From: Cycas panzhihuaensis
Taxonomy: Eukaryota; Cycadophyta
DNA: 64,000 bases
NCBI GenBank assembly: GCA_023213395.1
Contig: CM041465.1
Span: forward strand, 179,931,741 to 179,995,740
Direction: 5' to 3'
Part shown: piece after piece, positions 1-10,576 of the stretch
How the letters are laid out: each line of letters opens with the position of its first letter
How positions within the stretch are numbered: the stretch's first letter is position 1
Program-made: the position numbers and the translations under genes
Notes under the pieces: model-generated
Seen by the model: the letters and a program-made list of their open reading frames with translations, nothing else
Told to the model about the DNA's origin: nothing
Database searches by the model: none

Positions 1-1000
1 CCGCTAAGTGTAGAGGAATTGCAACTTCAGTTGATGGTCTCCGCTATCTTCTTTACTTCTTTGGCATTCCAGATATCTGTTAGAGTTCTGTTTCTCAGTT
101 GCAACGGAACTTTAATCAGCATTGGAAAAACTTGGGCCTGCATTTGTTAAAATTACTCGAACTATCTCTTCTCAGCATAGCCAATAATCTTAATAATGTT
201 TCAATAATCTTAATAATGTATATACGCCCTTGTATCGATAGCAGAAACGGTGGCAGCCCAGTTTTTTGCTCTTTTGCAGCCTTGGGAGAGAGTGCGTAGC
301 CTGCACGTCTTTTGCCTTGCTGCACGAGATATTATTAACCCGTTGTTGAGTGCCGTTTTATTATCATTCACGTTTGGGAGCCATTTTATTATCATTCTCC
401 CGTTTGGATGCCGTTTTTACGGCTAGCAGCTTGTATCGATTGCCTCGCATATACGTTTGGCGTCTCACGTGCTGTGTTAGGTTAACACTTCACGTTTTTA
501 TTAATGCGTTGCCTCCGTCTTCCGTCATCTGTCTGGAGCTAATCCGTTTGGCACGCAGCTAGCGTGATTTCATTAATAACAGCGTATTGTTCCGAACTTC
601 ATTAATAACAGCGGCGGCGTGTCTTCAATAACATCGAACCAGCGTATTGTTCCAAATGGCATTAATAATCAGCGGCGTAGTGTCTTCAATAACATCGAAC
701 CCTGAACCCTGAGCTTGATAACAGCATTAATAATCGCAGCTGAGCTTGATAACAACATTAATAATCGCAATTTAGCGCTGATAACAAAGACGCTGCGCTC
801 AACGCTTTGAGATAAGCGAGCTTTCCCTCATTGCATTCAGCATTCGTCTTGTTCGTGCAACTTTTATATATATGTGTAGCCCTGACGGCAACGCATATTG
901 CATGGTTCATTATTTTAATTTATTATACAGCGACGCATATTGCATAGCAATGCAGCCGACTTCAGTTTTTTATATAGTTTTAATAATATAAAGTTTAAAA
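1..1000. other. gene-free flank with short direct repeats
   Basis: I recognise no gene in this stretch, and both strands carry only short open frames unlike known proteins. It is less AT-rich than most of the window. Two head-to-tail copies of a roughly 28-30 bp unit sit at about 352-408, each containing 'ttttattatcattc' followed by 'cgtttgg'. A second repeat cluster is listed separately. Confidence 0.5.
571..775. repeat. imperfect 'cattaataa' tandem repeat cluster
   Basis: The word 'attaataa' recurs near 572, 601, 661, 725 and 757, followed by 'cagcg' or 'cgca'. A longer unit of about 60 bp containing 'gtgtcttcaataacatcgaa' occurs twice (from about 619 and about 680). Spacing is irregular (29-64 bp), so this is a decayed tandem repeat and not a CRISPR array. 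Function is unknown. Confidence 0.6.
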
Positions 1001-2220
1001 AAATAAAAATTTATTGTATATTTTTTCAAATCCAGTTTTAAAGGTTTAAGCTCTCAGCCCTTGGTCTCATTTAGTCATCACGTGACAGCTAGCCACTTTC
1101 AAAAAGTTTTTAAACGTTTTTCATTTTTATTTTTTGTTTTTATTTTTATTTTTATAGAGTTATTGGCGTTTTTGTTGCCATAACTTCTCACTAGCTTATC
1201 GGTTTCAGACGAAACCTATTCCAATAGATCAGAAATTTTTTGTACACCAATTTCGACTAGTTATATGACCAATTTAGTGAGGTCACGTGGAAGGTGTCTC
1301 CCGTCACAGAGCGTCTTCGAGTTGAGGAAGAGATTCCTTCTGTAGAAGTGATAAAAATAAAGAGAACATTTTGGCATGTGCTGATGTAGACTGCAAGGTT
1401 GCTCAAAATTAGACAAGTAATGGAACTTCCAAACAGCTGGGGTCAAGACAACATAGAAAGGAGCAATAGCACGCTACTCTGCATATACATCTGGGCTATC
1501 CATGAAATTCACGAAGCACTGGTGGCCACCATCCTTTACCAAATCACCAAGGTGACTTGTCAAGAGCAAGAATCTTTGTCCATATGGCAGCAGACAGAGC
1601 CCAACACATGACAGTTTTTTTTTTCTTTCTTTTTCTTTTCTTTTTTTTTTTTGAAAATAAACATAAGAATATAGGCCAGATTTGAAGGCCTTGAATACAA
1701 AATTTTTGAGCATAACGAAAGTACATATCAACAAAAATATATGTATAACTCAGAATCAGAATCTTTAAAAGTGGAGTCTCTTCTAGCTTCCGGATAGCGA
1801 GAAGCACTCACTCAACCATCAAGTACAGTTCCTACGGCACTTTGTCCACTGACATGCAAAGGAGGTAGCTAAACAGTAGTTGAATCTGCACAAAGAATTT
1901 AGTGGACTTTCACAAGCATGCAAATTTATTGTGGTACCACATGTAGAGAAAATGTCCACTAAGCAGTATCGACAGGCTTCAAACAGTCACAAAACTTCAA
2001 GACAGGCTTGAAAATAGCCTTTCCTCATCATCAAAATAGCCCTTCAAACTTGATATCAGTCCCATAACAAAATATGCATCAGATATAACTTGAAATGATC
2101 TTCAACTTGACAAAGTCATGAAACAGGCACATCAAAAAATTTACAAGGCTTGAAAGCTAAAAAAACATGAATGACATGTACTAGGATTTGCAAGAAATGT
2201 CTCCAAGGGTTGAACCTTGG
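1001..2220. other. no gene seen; probable copia internal remnant
   Basis: No protein family is recognisable. The right edge (2221-2232) is a primer-binding site for a minus-strand LTR element, so the sequence just left of it should be that element's internal region. No gag or pol motif can be read in it and no second LTR was found, so it is either non-coding or badly decayed. Confidence 0.4.
1614..1652. repeat. polypyrimidine T/C tract
   Basis: An almost uninterrupted run of T with scattered C. It produces lysine-rich open frames on the minus strand that should not be taken for a gene. Confidence 0.85.
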
Positions 2221-2232
2221 GCTCTGATACCA
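2221..2232 (-). other. primer-binding site, initiator-tRNA-Met type
   Basis: On the minus strand this reads TGGTATCAGAGC, the common primer-binding site of plant copia elements, complementary to the 3' end of initiator tRNA-Met. It lies directly against the CA end of the LTR at 2233-2510, which fixes that element's orientation as minus. Confidence 0.9.
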
Positions 2233-2510
2233 TGTTAGGATTAGTAATTTGACAAGCATATCAAACCCTAATGGTGAGCAACAAAAAGATGAAGTATGCA
2301 CAGAATAGACACCATGTTGGAGAATTGGCCAAAACTCAATTATGAACAAATAAGAGTACATACTTATAGTACAACCTCACCACTAGAGAAAGAACCCCAT
2401 TGGACTACTTAGAGGTGGCATACATATCAAGGTGGCCCACAACTCTAATACAATACAAATGATAGAGAGAGTTTACATAGGGCTAATGGAATTGAGTATT
2501 ACACCCAACA
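2233..2510 (-). repeat. copia-type 5' LTR, 278 bp
   Basis: On the minus strand it begins TGTTGGG and ends CCTAACA, which are near-inverted TG...CA termini. It is followed immediately by the primer-binding site. Its right edge is exact: from 2511 on, the sequence aligns with the integrase region of the gypsy family also seen at 48-49 kb. The LTR therefore inserted into, or recombined with, gypsy copy A. No partner LTR was found in the window, so the rest of the element lies to the left or is lost. Confidence 0.85.
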
Positions 2511-3440
2511 CTGAGGCCCTACAGCCCATTATCTCTCCATGGCCTTTCTCCCAATAGGGACATTGAGGCCATAACCCCTCCTTCTTCATCATAGTACAAG
2601 TTTATCTTGACCACGACATAATATTTTAGTAAATGGGCCAAAGCAGTCCCTTTGTCTTCCACTTTCGGTAAGATGATAGCTACGTTTATCTATCAAAATA
2701 TTATCTATCGATTTAGGGTCCTTGATATCTTGATCACAGACAATAAAACTCCCTTTTGTAATAAGGAAATGGATGAGCTTTTGTGGGAAGTTCAAGATAT
2801 CCCATAAGACTTCCTCTCCTTATTACCTTTAGGTCAACTACTAAATCGAGTCCTTCAATAAGACTCTCATCAACATCCTAAAGAAAACTGTTGCCCAATC
2901 CCAAAAAGATTGGCACCTTCAACTTCCCTCTGCCTTATGGGCATATCGCACTTCCATTCGCATGGCCAAAGGGATGACCCGATTCTCCCTCGTGTATGGA
3001 ACCGAAGCAATCCTCCCTTTGGAAGTTGAAATTCCCTCCTTGCGAGTTTCCCTTTGAGGTCTTATCGTCGAGGAATCCTATCGTCAGGCCCTCCTCCTCA
3101 ACCTTGAAGCCTTAGACGAGAGATGTTTGACAACGTATCAAGTGAATATTGCCTCTAAAGCTAGGGCGTGAATAACGTATAACAAATGTCTTTTCCCTCA
3201 TCCTTTGAATCCCAAGGACCACATCCTTAAGCTAGAATATCTCTACTATCACTTGTCCAAATTCGAGCCCAAATGGGTTGGTCCTTTCATCATTATCGAA
3301 AGCCTCAATAATGACACCTATAGGATCACAACTCTAGAAGGTTTGGAGTTTGAGAAGGCCATCAATGGTAAATTCTTGAAGAAGTTCTATGTGTTACCTC
3401 CCCTAATCCCGAGAAGGCTAGACACACCCTTCTCTCTTTC
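2511..3440 (+). pseudogene. gypsy integrase, decayed (copy A)
   Basis: This is the catalytic core and C-terminal part of a retrotransposon integrase, which inserts element cDNA into the host genome. The beginning aligns with the copy B linker and core (readable KWAKAVPL, then an ITDNKTPF motif carrying the second catalytic Asp, then NKEMDEL). Frameshifts follow. From about 2870 the frame reads an ILKK / DWHLQLPSALWAYRT / VYGTEAILPLEVEIPS series typical of Ty3/gypsy integrases, with stop codons near 3057 and 3170. The last part, 3205-3440, is open and contains PKWVGPF and NGKFLKKFY, the usual end of the integrase in chromodomain-less plant gypsy elements. It cannot make a functional protein. 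Confidence 0.85.
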
Positions 3441-4289
3441 TCGCTCCAAAATGAGCCTAAACTACCACTCTAAGTGCATCTTCATTCCCTTAACCATAGG
3501 TAGAATGACAGCTTAGGGTGGCCTCTCACCTTTGTAATTTCATCTCTTCTATTATATCCTTTTGTTTCCCTCACGAGGGAGACCTCTCAACCTAGTTGGG
3601 TGTACAAACTTCCTCCGTTCCTGAGCCTAAAATCACACTCCAACTAGGGCCTCTTGCTTGAGTATCCATACTCCCTCTTTGTCATTGTCTCCTTTGCATA
3701 TCTGTTATGCTCCTTTGATGGACATACATGGTTCTCCCTCTCCTAGCCACATACATGCCTATCACTTATACACATGATAGTCGTGTGTGCCTGCTACGAG
3801 TGTGGTCCTGCATGAAAGGAGATGCGTGTATCATCCACATGATCTAACAACAAAAACCATGTATAACAATCAACTAAAACCATTATAATGCATGATCCCT
3901 CATGCACCTGTACACCTATATCTCCATGCATCTATCTCTCCATGCATATGTATAAATAAATTAAGCAAATAAATAATACAATAATACCACAAAACCATCA
4001 CCATGCCATCATCATAGGTCAAATGGGGTACCAATTGGCCCCCGTCTATATATACAATGAATCATATCATATAAAGCCATATACTACATCATCCTTAGGA
4101 AGTTGGAATCCTTGCAGGGAGGAGTATAATCATGTGTCTACATATGGTATGACTCCCTGGAGGTCTAATGTTTTCTTGCTCAAAACTACTAATGCATCTA
4201 GCTCCTCGATGCCCTACCCTCAAGAGGTGTCATCTCCTTATCTGTGAGACCCCTCGCCAAGAGACCATATGTCTCCTAGGCTCCTCCTA
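3441..4289. other. spacer between integrase and antisense PMD frame (copy A)
   Basis: Non-coding by eye. Parts align with the matching spacer of copy B (47.65-48.0 kb), for example the 'ggtagaatgac' block near 3500 and the 'ctgcatgaaaggaga' block near 3812. It therefore belongs to the element and is not foreign DNA. The copy B spacer is longer and has more antisense coding-like sequence. Confidence 0.6.
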
Positions 4290-5290
4290 CGCCACTACGA
4301 GCTCCTTGCCTCACCTCCTGTGACTCTTGATGGGCTAGCCTCATTGCCTCCATCGTTGCCACCACCCTTGTCTGGGTCATCTCTCAACACTCCCACTGTA
4401 TTGTCGCCATCTCAATGTATCCCTCTATATGGGTCTAATGTATAGTCTGCTAGGGTGAGGAGGTCTAGTGATGTCACCTCCACTGATCTTTGCACATGAA
4501 CCCGATCCTTAGTTCCCCTGAACTGAGTCTACCACTTGTAGCCCATAGGCACTCATGTTGAGATAGGATGAGGCCCTCTAAGTGGTGCCACTACACCAAA
4601 GCAATCAAAGAACTAGCATTATAGTAGAGTACAATATAAGAAACTACCTCTCCCTGCCACTCGGATCATGTCTAACAGTTCCACTATGTTTTCTGCTATT
4701 AAGTCGGCCCAATCCAACCTCTCTTCGGCCTTGCATCTCCTCACCGTGGCTATCCACCCACCTGGAATGTCCCTGTAATTCTATTTCTGGAAGATCTGGA
4801 ACATAATGCCTAGTGTAATGAGCTTCCTCACCTGAGGAATCCTAGACATCACCATAGTCTATACCGACACCCCCTTGTCGGTCCCATCTGCCCTGGCCTG
4901 TGAAATACATAGCCACCTCTGTGTGCACCGCATCTGTACTAGGCAATGTTCCTAATGATGCTAGCACCCATCCTGTTGGTACCCCCAAAATCTTCCTGAT
5001 ATCCCCTAGTGTGATAGTGGCATCTCCTATTTGGGGGAGGTGGAAGATGTGTCACCTACGATCTTAATGGGAGACTATATCCACTAGGAGATGCTAATCT
5101 AATGCATATTGGGATGTCCTGATGATCTTCAGGAGCCTGCAATATTTTAGTACCCCTTTATCTCTTCGTGACATCATCTCTATGAAGCTCATCATCACAC
5201 AACTCCGATGTTCTTGTAGTTGTCCACCGTAAGAACTGCTTGTAAAACAACCCAAATGTCAATCCAAGTACTATTTATACCATACCTAGC
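4290..5290 (-). pseudogene. antisense PMD-like (plant mobile domain) frame, copy A
   Basis: Read on the strand opposite to the element's pol, this gives a decayed protein with FIEMMSRRDKGVLKYCRLLK, then FHLPQIGDATITLGDI and LGVPTG, then a downstream stretch ending TSLDLLTL. The pattern FHLP-x-GD/E-x-TITL-x-DI-x-x-x-LGVP-x-G is the hallmark N-terminal motif of the plant mobile domain (PMD, aminotransferase-like) family. That family occurs in host proteins such as MAIN/MAIL1 and in plant transposable elements. Several in-frame stops interrupt it. The same frame exists in copy B at 45282-46650 with many identical residues, so it is an element gene. PMD-like antisense ORFs between pol and the 3' LTR are known from some Tat-type gypsy elements; what they do for the element is not known. 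Confidence 0.72.
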
Positions 5291-6439
5291 CACCCTTAGG
5301 ATGCCTCTTGCTCCACTCGGATGAGCTAGCCATCTTTTTGGGCCTCTTTTCTTCTTTTTTCCATAGTTTCCTCTCTACCCTGCATTAAACTTTGTGATAC
5401 CATAGAGTTTGATATGATCCCTGCTGAGATTTTCGTGTCCCTTCAGGGGCCACGTGGAAAACTTTGCAACATTGTAATCTTTGTCATGGGGCTGTTGTTT
5501 CCCCACATAAAAAGGTGGGGAGGATGCCTAAAAAACCTCAAAATTTTTCTATAGTGGGCTAAGGCCTAGCCCAATGGGACCAGGGCTACCTAATGCCCTA
5601 GTCCTCCCCCTCTCTAGGACTCATTCAAACTCCATAGGATCCCAAATCACCCTTAAGGGGCCTAAAATAATCTCTACAAATCTCAAAAATCCATTAAATG
5701 TAAATGATAAAATGAAGGGGATAGGGGATGATCCACTCGCTAGATTTAGCCTCGCCACTGCCATCTCGACATCCTGACCACGTGGGATGTCTCTTCACCT
5801 TGATCTAATGGTCAGATCTCCCACTGTGTGCTTCTGAAGTCAGGTAGGGCTCTACTACATAGAAGGAAGGGCTCTAAAATGATCATGGGACCTATGAAAA
5901 TGAATCCTATTTTTACCTTCCTTCCTTTTTATACGCGAGGGTCTCAAGGGGCACTTTCTCCTTTTCCTTTGTCATGATAGCCCTCGAGACTGTTTTCTTG
6001 GCCTCATCACCTTTGTCTTCAGGGTCCATCCCCTATTTTTCCTTTATGGCCTCCATTTCTAATGTTTTTGGTGCATTTATGATGACCTAGTCAGTGTCCT
6101 ATAGAAACTTCCTATCTTATTTTTCATATTACTTTGAAACATACTTATGTTTATACTCCTTTAACCCATTTCACCATTCTGGATCCATTTTTTATGCTTG
6201 TTTGAGCCTTTGAGGCTCCCAAAGGAAGTGCTTTACCTTTCCTAGACCTCACCTTAGTCCTTTTAGAAACCTTTAGGACCCCAAAGGGGCCTTTCTCGCC
6301 ATTGTTTCCCTGCCTCTTCACGAGGTCAGTTTCCTCGCTCCCAGGTAGCCTTTTCCTTGGACTCTCTTGTCTTTTATGACCTATATTTGTAGCCTTTTGA
6401 GTGATCATAGCCTCATCACTACCTATTATCCCTTTCTTC
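5291..6439. other. spacer between antisense frame and RNase H (copy A)
   Basis: About 250 bp next to the PMD frame still aligns with copy B (45.1-45.3 kb), so it belongs to the element. In the rest I see no recognisable domain. The plus strand is rich in Ser/Pro/Phe codons and could be the decayed N-terminal part of the RNase H protein. A minus-strand open frame of 96 codons at 6151-6441 resembles nothing known. Confidence 0.5.
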
Positions 6440-6905
6440 ACCTTTTGACCTTATCATCATTATTCCTTTCGTCGTTCGATAGAAACCTTACTCCTTCACC
6501 AGGGTACTCCTTATCTTCACCGACGGAGGAAGTCGTGGAAATCTAGGTCCTTCTACCACTGCATGGATCCTCTGTGACCCCTCTGAATATGACTACATGC
6601 ATTCTGAAGTCTTCCTCCCTGAGGCCACCAATAACAAAGTTGAATACATAACTATTATTGAGGCCCTTACGATGCACTATGTTTCCACCATAGCCCTATC
6701 GTCCTTCTTTGGGACTCTCAAATTGTTGTATCATACCATACCCAGATTTATCAGGTACATTGCCTACGTTTGAGAGCCCTCACTTTGAGTACCATATCTC
6801 TCCTATCTTACTTTACCTCTGTGGACATTCAACACATTCCTCGAGACCTAAATGCCAAGGCAGATAGTTTTATTCATTGCATCCTGGGGTATTGTCTCCC
6901 CATTC
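6440..6905 (+). pseudogene. second RNase H domain, decayed (copy A)
   Basis: This is an RNase HI-type domain, which degrades the RNA strand of RNA-DNA hybrids. The plus strand reads FTDGGSRGNLGP (first catalytic Asp), then NNKVEYITIIEAL (catalytic Glu). After a frameshift it reads LWDSQIVVSYH (Asp of the D-S-Q motif), and in a later frame HIPRDLNAKADS, the usual C-terminal HIPR-x-x-N-x-x-AD motif. This spacing is that of plant/archaeal-type RNase H, the 'second' RNase H of Tat-type retrotransposons, and not of the degenerate gypsy RNase H that follows RT. It lies in sense orientation downstream of both the integrase and the antisense PMD frame. Copy B has no RNase H between its gypsy RNase H and integrase, which fits this unusual placement. 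At least two frameshifts and several stops make it inactive. Confidence 0.82.
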
Positions 6906-7413
6906 TTGATGACCCTCCATAGGGGGCTTATTAGGTTGCCTAGTCGCCCAGGTTCCAGGGTCATCCCATCCTTCATTCTACGATCCATTCGCACCTCTGA
7001 AAGTTGGCCACTAATGAGGTTAAACTATGGTGATCACTAGGTTTATTTCTTCACTTTATTCTTCGTACCACCCATGGCACGAAGCCCCTATATTCTAATC
7101 TCCATATGTACATATTTCTTATTTATATTATTTGGTTGACCCTACTCAAGACTGTCAGTATCTTTCACCTTGCATAGGTGTAATGGGGACATCCCCCTTA
7201 TCCTCCCTCTCTTTCATTGGATTTTAGAGTGACTCATAGGCAGCCCCTATGTTGCCCCTCTTTCCTCCTGTCTACATGTTCTAACACGACACTCACCACA
7301 TCCTTAGGTGATGACACCACCACACTTTGATGTATGATACTAACCTTTGTGTTGACAGCATTCGCCATCGCATCACACTTCCAAGCAATGAGGCTCTACT
7401 GCCAATGGGGTAG

Positions 7414-10400
7414 TGTTTCCTAGCTACCAAGAATGGACATGGATGACTCACATTAGGTAAGTGTAGGTATGTGTCTATCCTCACTTTCATTGGCTTCAAG
7501 ATGTTGTTGGATTGACGATAGATACACATTGCATGTTGATTGATTGATTCCCTAATCATTGTACTTGGCTTGCCTGCATATTCATGTGTGCACATAATAT
7601 TTCATCCTATGATGACTCGAGATATATATCCCACATCTTATGGCCCTCTGCCATGTCTCCATAATGTCCCCAAGTACTCTTGGCTCCCACAGCCCATCCT
7701 TTATCACTTCTTAGCATGACTTGATCCCTAACAACTCATTTAGTCCTGGTCATCATCTTTGTTCGCCATTTGTCTCTCTTTAGGGCCTTGTTGCCACCCT
7801 TTCTCATTTATCATGGTCTCTCTAGGTCGTATAACCCCTCTTGGCATATCAACATTGTATTATTGCCCTTTTGGGATCTAGGGCCCCCTTTTTGGAGAGC
7901 CTTTTGAGCTCCCATTTTTTAATTTTTTGCCTAGTTTTGAGCACACTGCTATAAATTCTGTGGTACTGCTACAAATTTCACAATACCATGAAGTTTACCA
8001 TGGTGCGACTATTCATTTTTTTTTTTTGTCTGGCCATGAATAATTTCGTATTAAATGCAAAATTAACACATGACATTGGGTTGTTTCCCGCCCAGGGCAA
8101 GTCCTAATCACCTGTTAGGCTAGGGTTGGGATTAAAAATTCAAAATTTACCCCATTCCTCCTTCTTCTTCCTCCTCATCTTTAAGAAAATTTTCTAAAAT
8201 AAGGGTTCTCATCTGTTGTACCTATCCACTATTCCTGCCATCATCTCCTTTAGGGTAAAACCCTAAGTTGCAGGTCTACAGTAGTAAGCTTTAGGACAGA
8301 TCTCATCCACAAGCATCCCATTAAGGCACAAGCACCAGATTTGTTTGCAGGTCATGCTCTTCCCTTACACCATTATAGAGGTTTTTCACTAGTCCTCTAA
8401 GAGAAGCCTCTCTCCCAACCATTACACAAGGTAAATCTGCCTTAGATCTTCTCTTACCAGGTATTTATAGGCCTGCACACTATTCTTTTCCTTAAGCATA
8501 AGGGTTTTCTCGTTTACTTTTGTAGTTACAATGTGAAACTACCCCATATTTGTCCATTTCAAAAGGCAAACCCTTCCCTTTCTCAGGTATATTCCCTTAC
8601 ACCTTGAGGTTTCATTTGGTTCTACTTAAGGAGGTGGATAGAAGGGAGTCCATCAAAGAGAGAAAGGAGTTTCAGGTAGGGTTTCGTACCCTTTTGCCAT
8701 CTCCTCAAGGGTAACACCCTACTCTTCACTCCTTTTCTTCTCCCAATACCTACCTTGTCCACCCGAAAATCCTTGGGGTAGGGAGCCTTATTGGTTGCAA
8801 CGTTAGTAGCACCTTGCTATGCCTGCAACCAGTCATCATAGCTTCAGAAAATCTAATTTTTAGTAGTAGCTTATTGGTATTTACACAGTTTCAGTCTTGT
8901 CTTTGTAAAATCTTACAAAAGTTGCTCATTGCAACTTTTGTAACTTTTCCATTTCCTTGCAACTTTCTCACATATGAAGTTTGTTGCTCTTTTACTATTG
9001 AAAAAACTTAGCTTTTGTCTCATTTTCTTACTTGAGTGCTTGGGGTACACGAAGACATCCCATTAGAGGGTTAGCCATTTTGAGGCTACCCTTCTCTCTT
9101 CATTTCAACCCCCTTTCCTGCAACCATTGAAACATGTTATATGCATAATAAGGAAAATTAACATTGTACATGGTGCACATTGGAAGGATTTGCATAAGGT
9201 TACTCTCCCTTTGTTCCTTTTCCCTTTTGATAAGCACATATATATATGATTACTCCATGCATATTTATTAACCCTTGGGAAAGGGTAAACTATTTGTTGT
9301 GTGGGTCTCACCTCTTTAGGGCAACCAAAGGTTTCCACGAAAGGTGCGTATACCTCCCTTATTGTTATTACATTATTCAAAACTTTATCATAAGCAATCC
9401 TTCTTTTTTTCCTTTGGTTTTTTTTGCACTTAGACATTGGGGAAGGTAAGGATACCCCGCTAGTGCTCCTCTTGCAATATCAATCATGACAAGGAGAATT
9501 AAGTGGATGAGTGTGGATCGCAAAGAAAGTCACAAGGCGTCTACACTGGCCGTCTGATTTCTGGGTACATTTCTTGCTATCTTATTGCCTATTCCTTTCC
9601 CCCCTTTATTCCCAAAAGAAGAAAAAGAAGAACAAAAAGAAGGATAGTTAGTGTTTCACTATTCATTGTTTGACTTGTATGATCATATAGGGGAAGGATA
9701 ATTGCTTTGCACAAGTAGGTGACAATCCCCACTAGTTGCATCTTTACACCCCTCTCTTGGCTCAAACTCTCGCATTTGCTAGAGTTTAAGTGCAAAAGGT
9801 TATGAGTCTCTCTACTCTCAACCTATCCTCCTTCCTACCTATCATTAGGTTGACTTGAATTAGTCTTCACATCCTATTCCTATGCTTCTTGCCTGCTTGT
9901 TTCCTTTTATGCTCATAAAAAGATAAAGAGAGAGAGGCTAGGATTTAGGAAGAGAAAGAGAGTTATTATCTTGTTTACTTTCTTTTTATTCAAATACGAA
10001 CTAGAGATAACAATAACTTGTATTACCATGACACTTCATTATATAACAAAAACAAAGAAATAAAAACACATTGCCTTATCCCCTACATCTAGCTAACCAT
10101 TTCAGGTGTAGGCACCTTAGGGGTACTTCCCCTTTATGGTCTTCCTCTCTCCTTTTGATAAGGCCCCTCTTTGCCTTACCTCTATTTATAAGTTGGCATT
10201 TTTCAGCCCAACTTCCCCTTCTTATCCACACTACCAGTTACTCATTACTTGCATGTGGGTGCTTCCTCTTTCGGTTAGGACCTACCTCTCCCTTTCCCTC
10301 TCCTTAGGAAGGGTGTATTTATCTTGATCCTCCTTCCTTGGCCATCCAAGATAGGAGGGTCCCTTAAGGTTATTCAACAAACCGAGAGGGCCTCCCTTTT

Positions 10401-10576
10401 ATCCATCTCTAATTGAGAAGTTGCTCACCTCGAGGGGGAGTTTGTGCACCATCTACGGGTCCTCGAACCTGTGTTCTAACACATGAATGCCCCTTGTGGG
10501 GAATCATTTCCCTCACTTCTATAGATCCTTTAGCCCTGTAACTATTGATTATATCGACTTGATCTCTTTGTATCTA
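7414..10576 (+). repeat. gypsy LTR of copies A/C, ~3.2 kb
   Basis: The left end begins TGTTTCCTAGCTACC and aligns with the minus-strand start of the copy B LTR (TGTTTCCTGGCTACC), including a shared 'ttaggtaag' block about 45 bp in. A purine-rich stretch precedes it. The right part (about 10450-10576) aligns loosely with the end of the copy B LTR. It holds no recognisable gene. TATA-like stretches occur near 8461 and 10180. It is longer than the 2658-bp LTR of copy B, so it probably contains insertions. The right boundary is less certain than the left. Confidence 0.65.

Larger units (their letters stand above)
2511..10576 (+). mobile_element. Ty3/gypsy copy A, 3' half (integrase to LTR)
   Basis: This is a decayed plus-strand gypsy element that lacks everything upstream of the integrase core, because a copia LTR abuts it at 2511. 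Order: integrase (2511-3440), spacer, PMD-like frame on the opposite strand (5290-4290), spacer, RNase H domain in sense (6440-6905), spacer ending in a purine-rich stretch 'aatggggtag', then an LTR from 7414. The whole integrase-to-PMD part aligns with copy B at 45-49 kb on the other strand. The integrase C-terminus and the extra genes fit the Tat/Ogre-like part of plant Ty3/gypsy; the lineage assignment is inference from motifs, not a tree. Confidence 0.8.

Noticed and set aside
571-775. Repeats with spacers considered as a CRISPR array
   Set aside because: Repeats are imperfect and unevenly spaced, the context is a plant nuclear genome, and no cas gene is present.
1474-1807. Lys-rich minus-strand frames of 86-87 codons
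   Set aside because: The lysine run comes from the polypyrimidine tract at 1614-1652; the rest matches no family.
2221-2232. TGGTATCAGAGC matches (also at 19016 and 60913) considered as tRNA-Met gene pieces
   Set aside because: Only the 3'-end complement is present and each lies at an LTR end, so they are primer-binding sites.
6151-6441. 96-codon basic minus-strand frame in gypsy copy A considered as another antisense gene
   Set aside because: I see no matching frame in copy B and no known motif; it may be the complement of the RNase H protein's N-terminal part.
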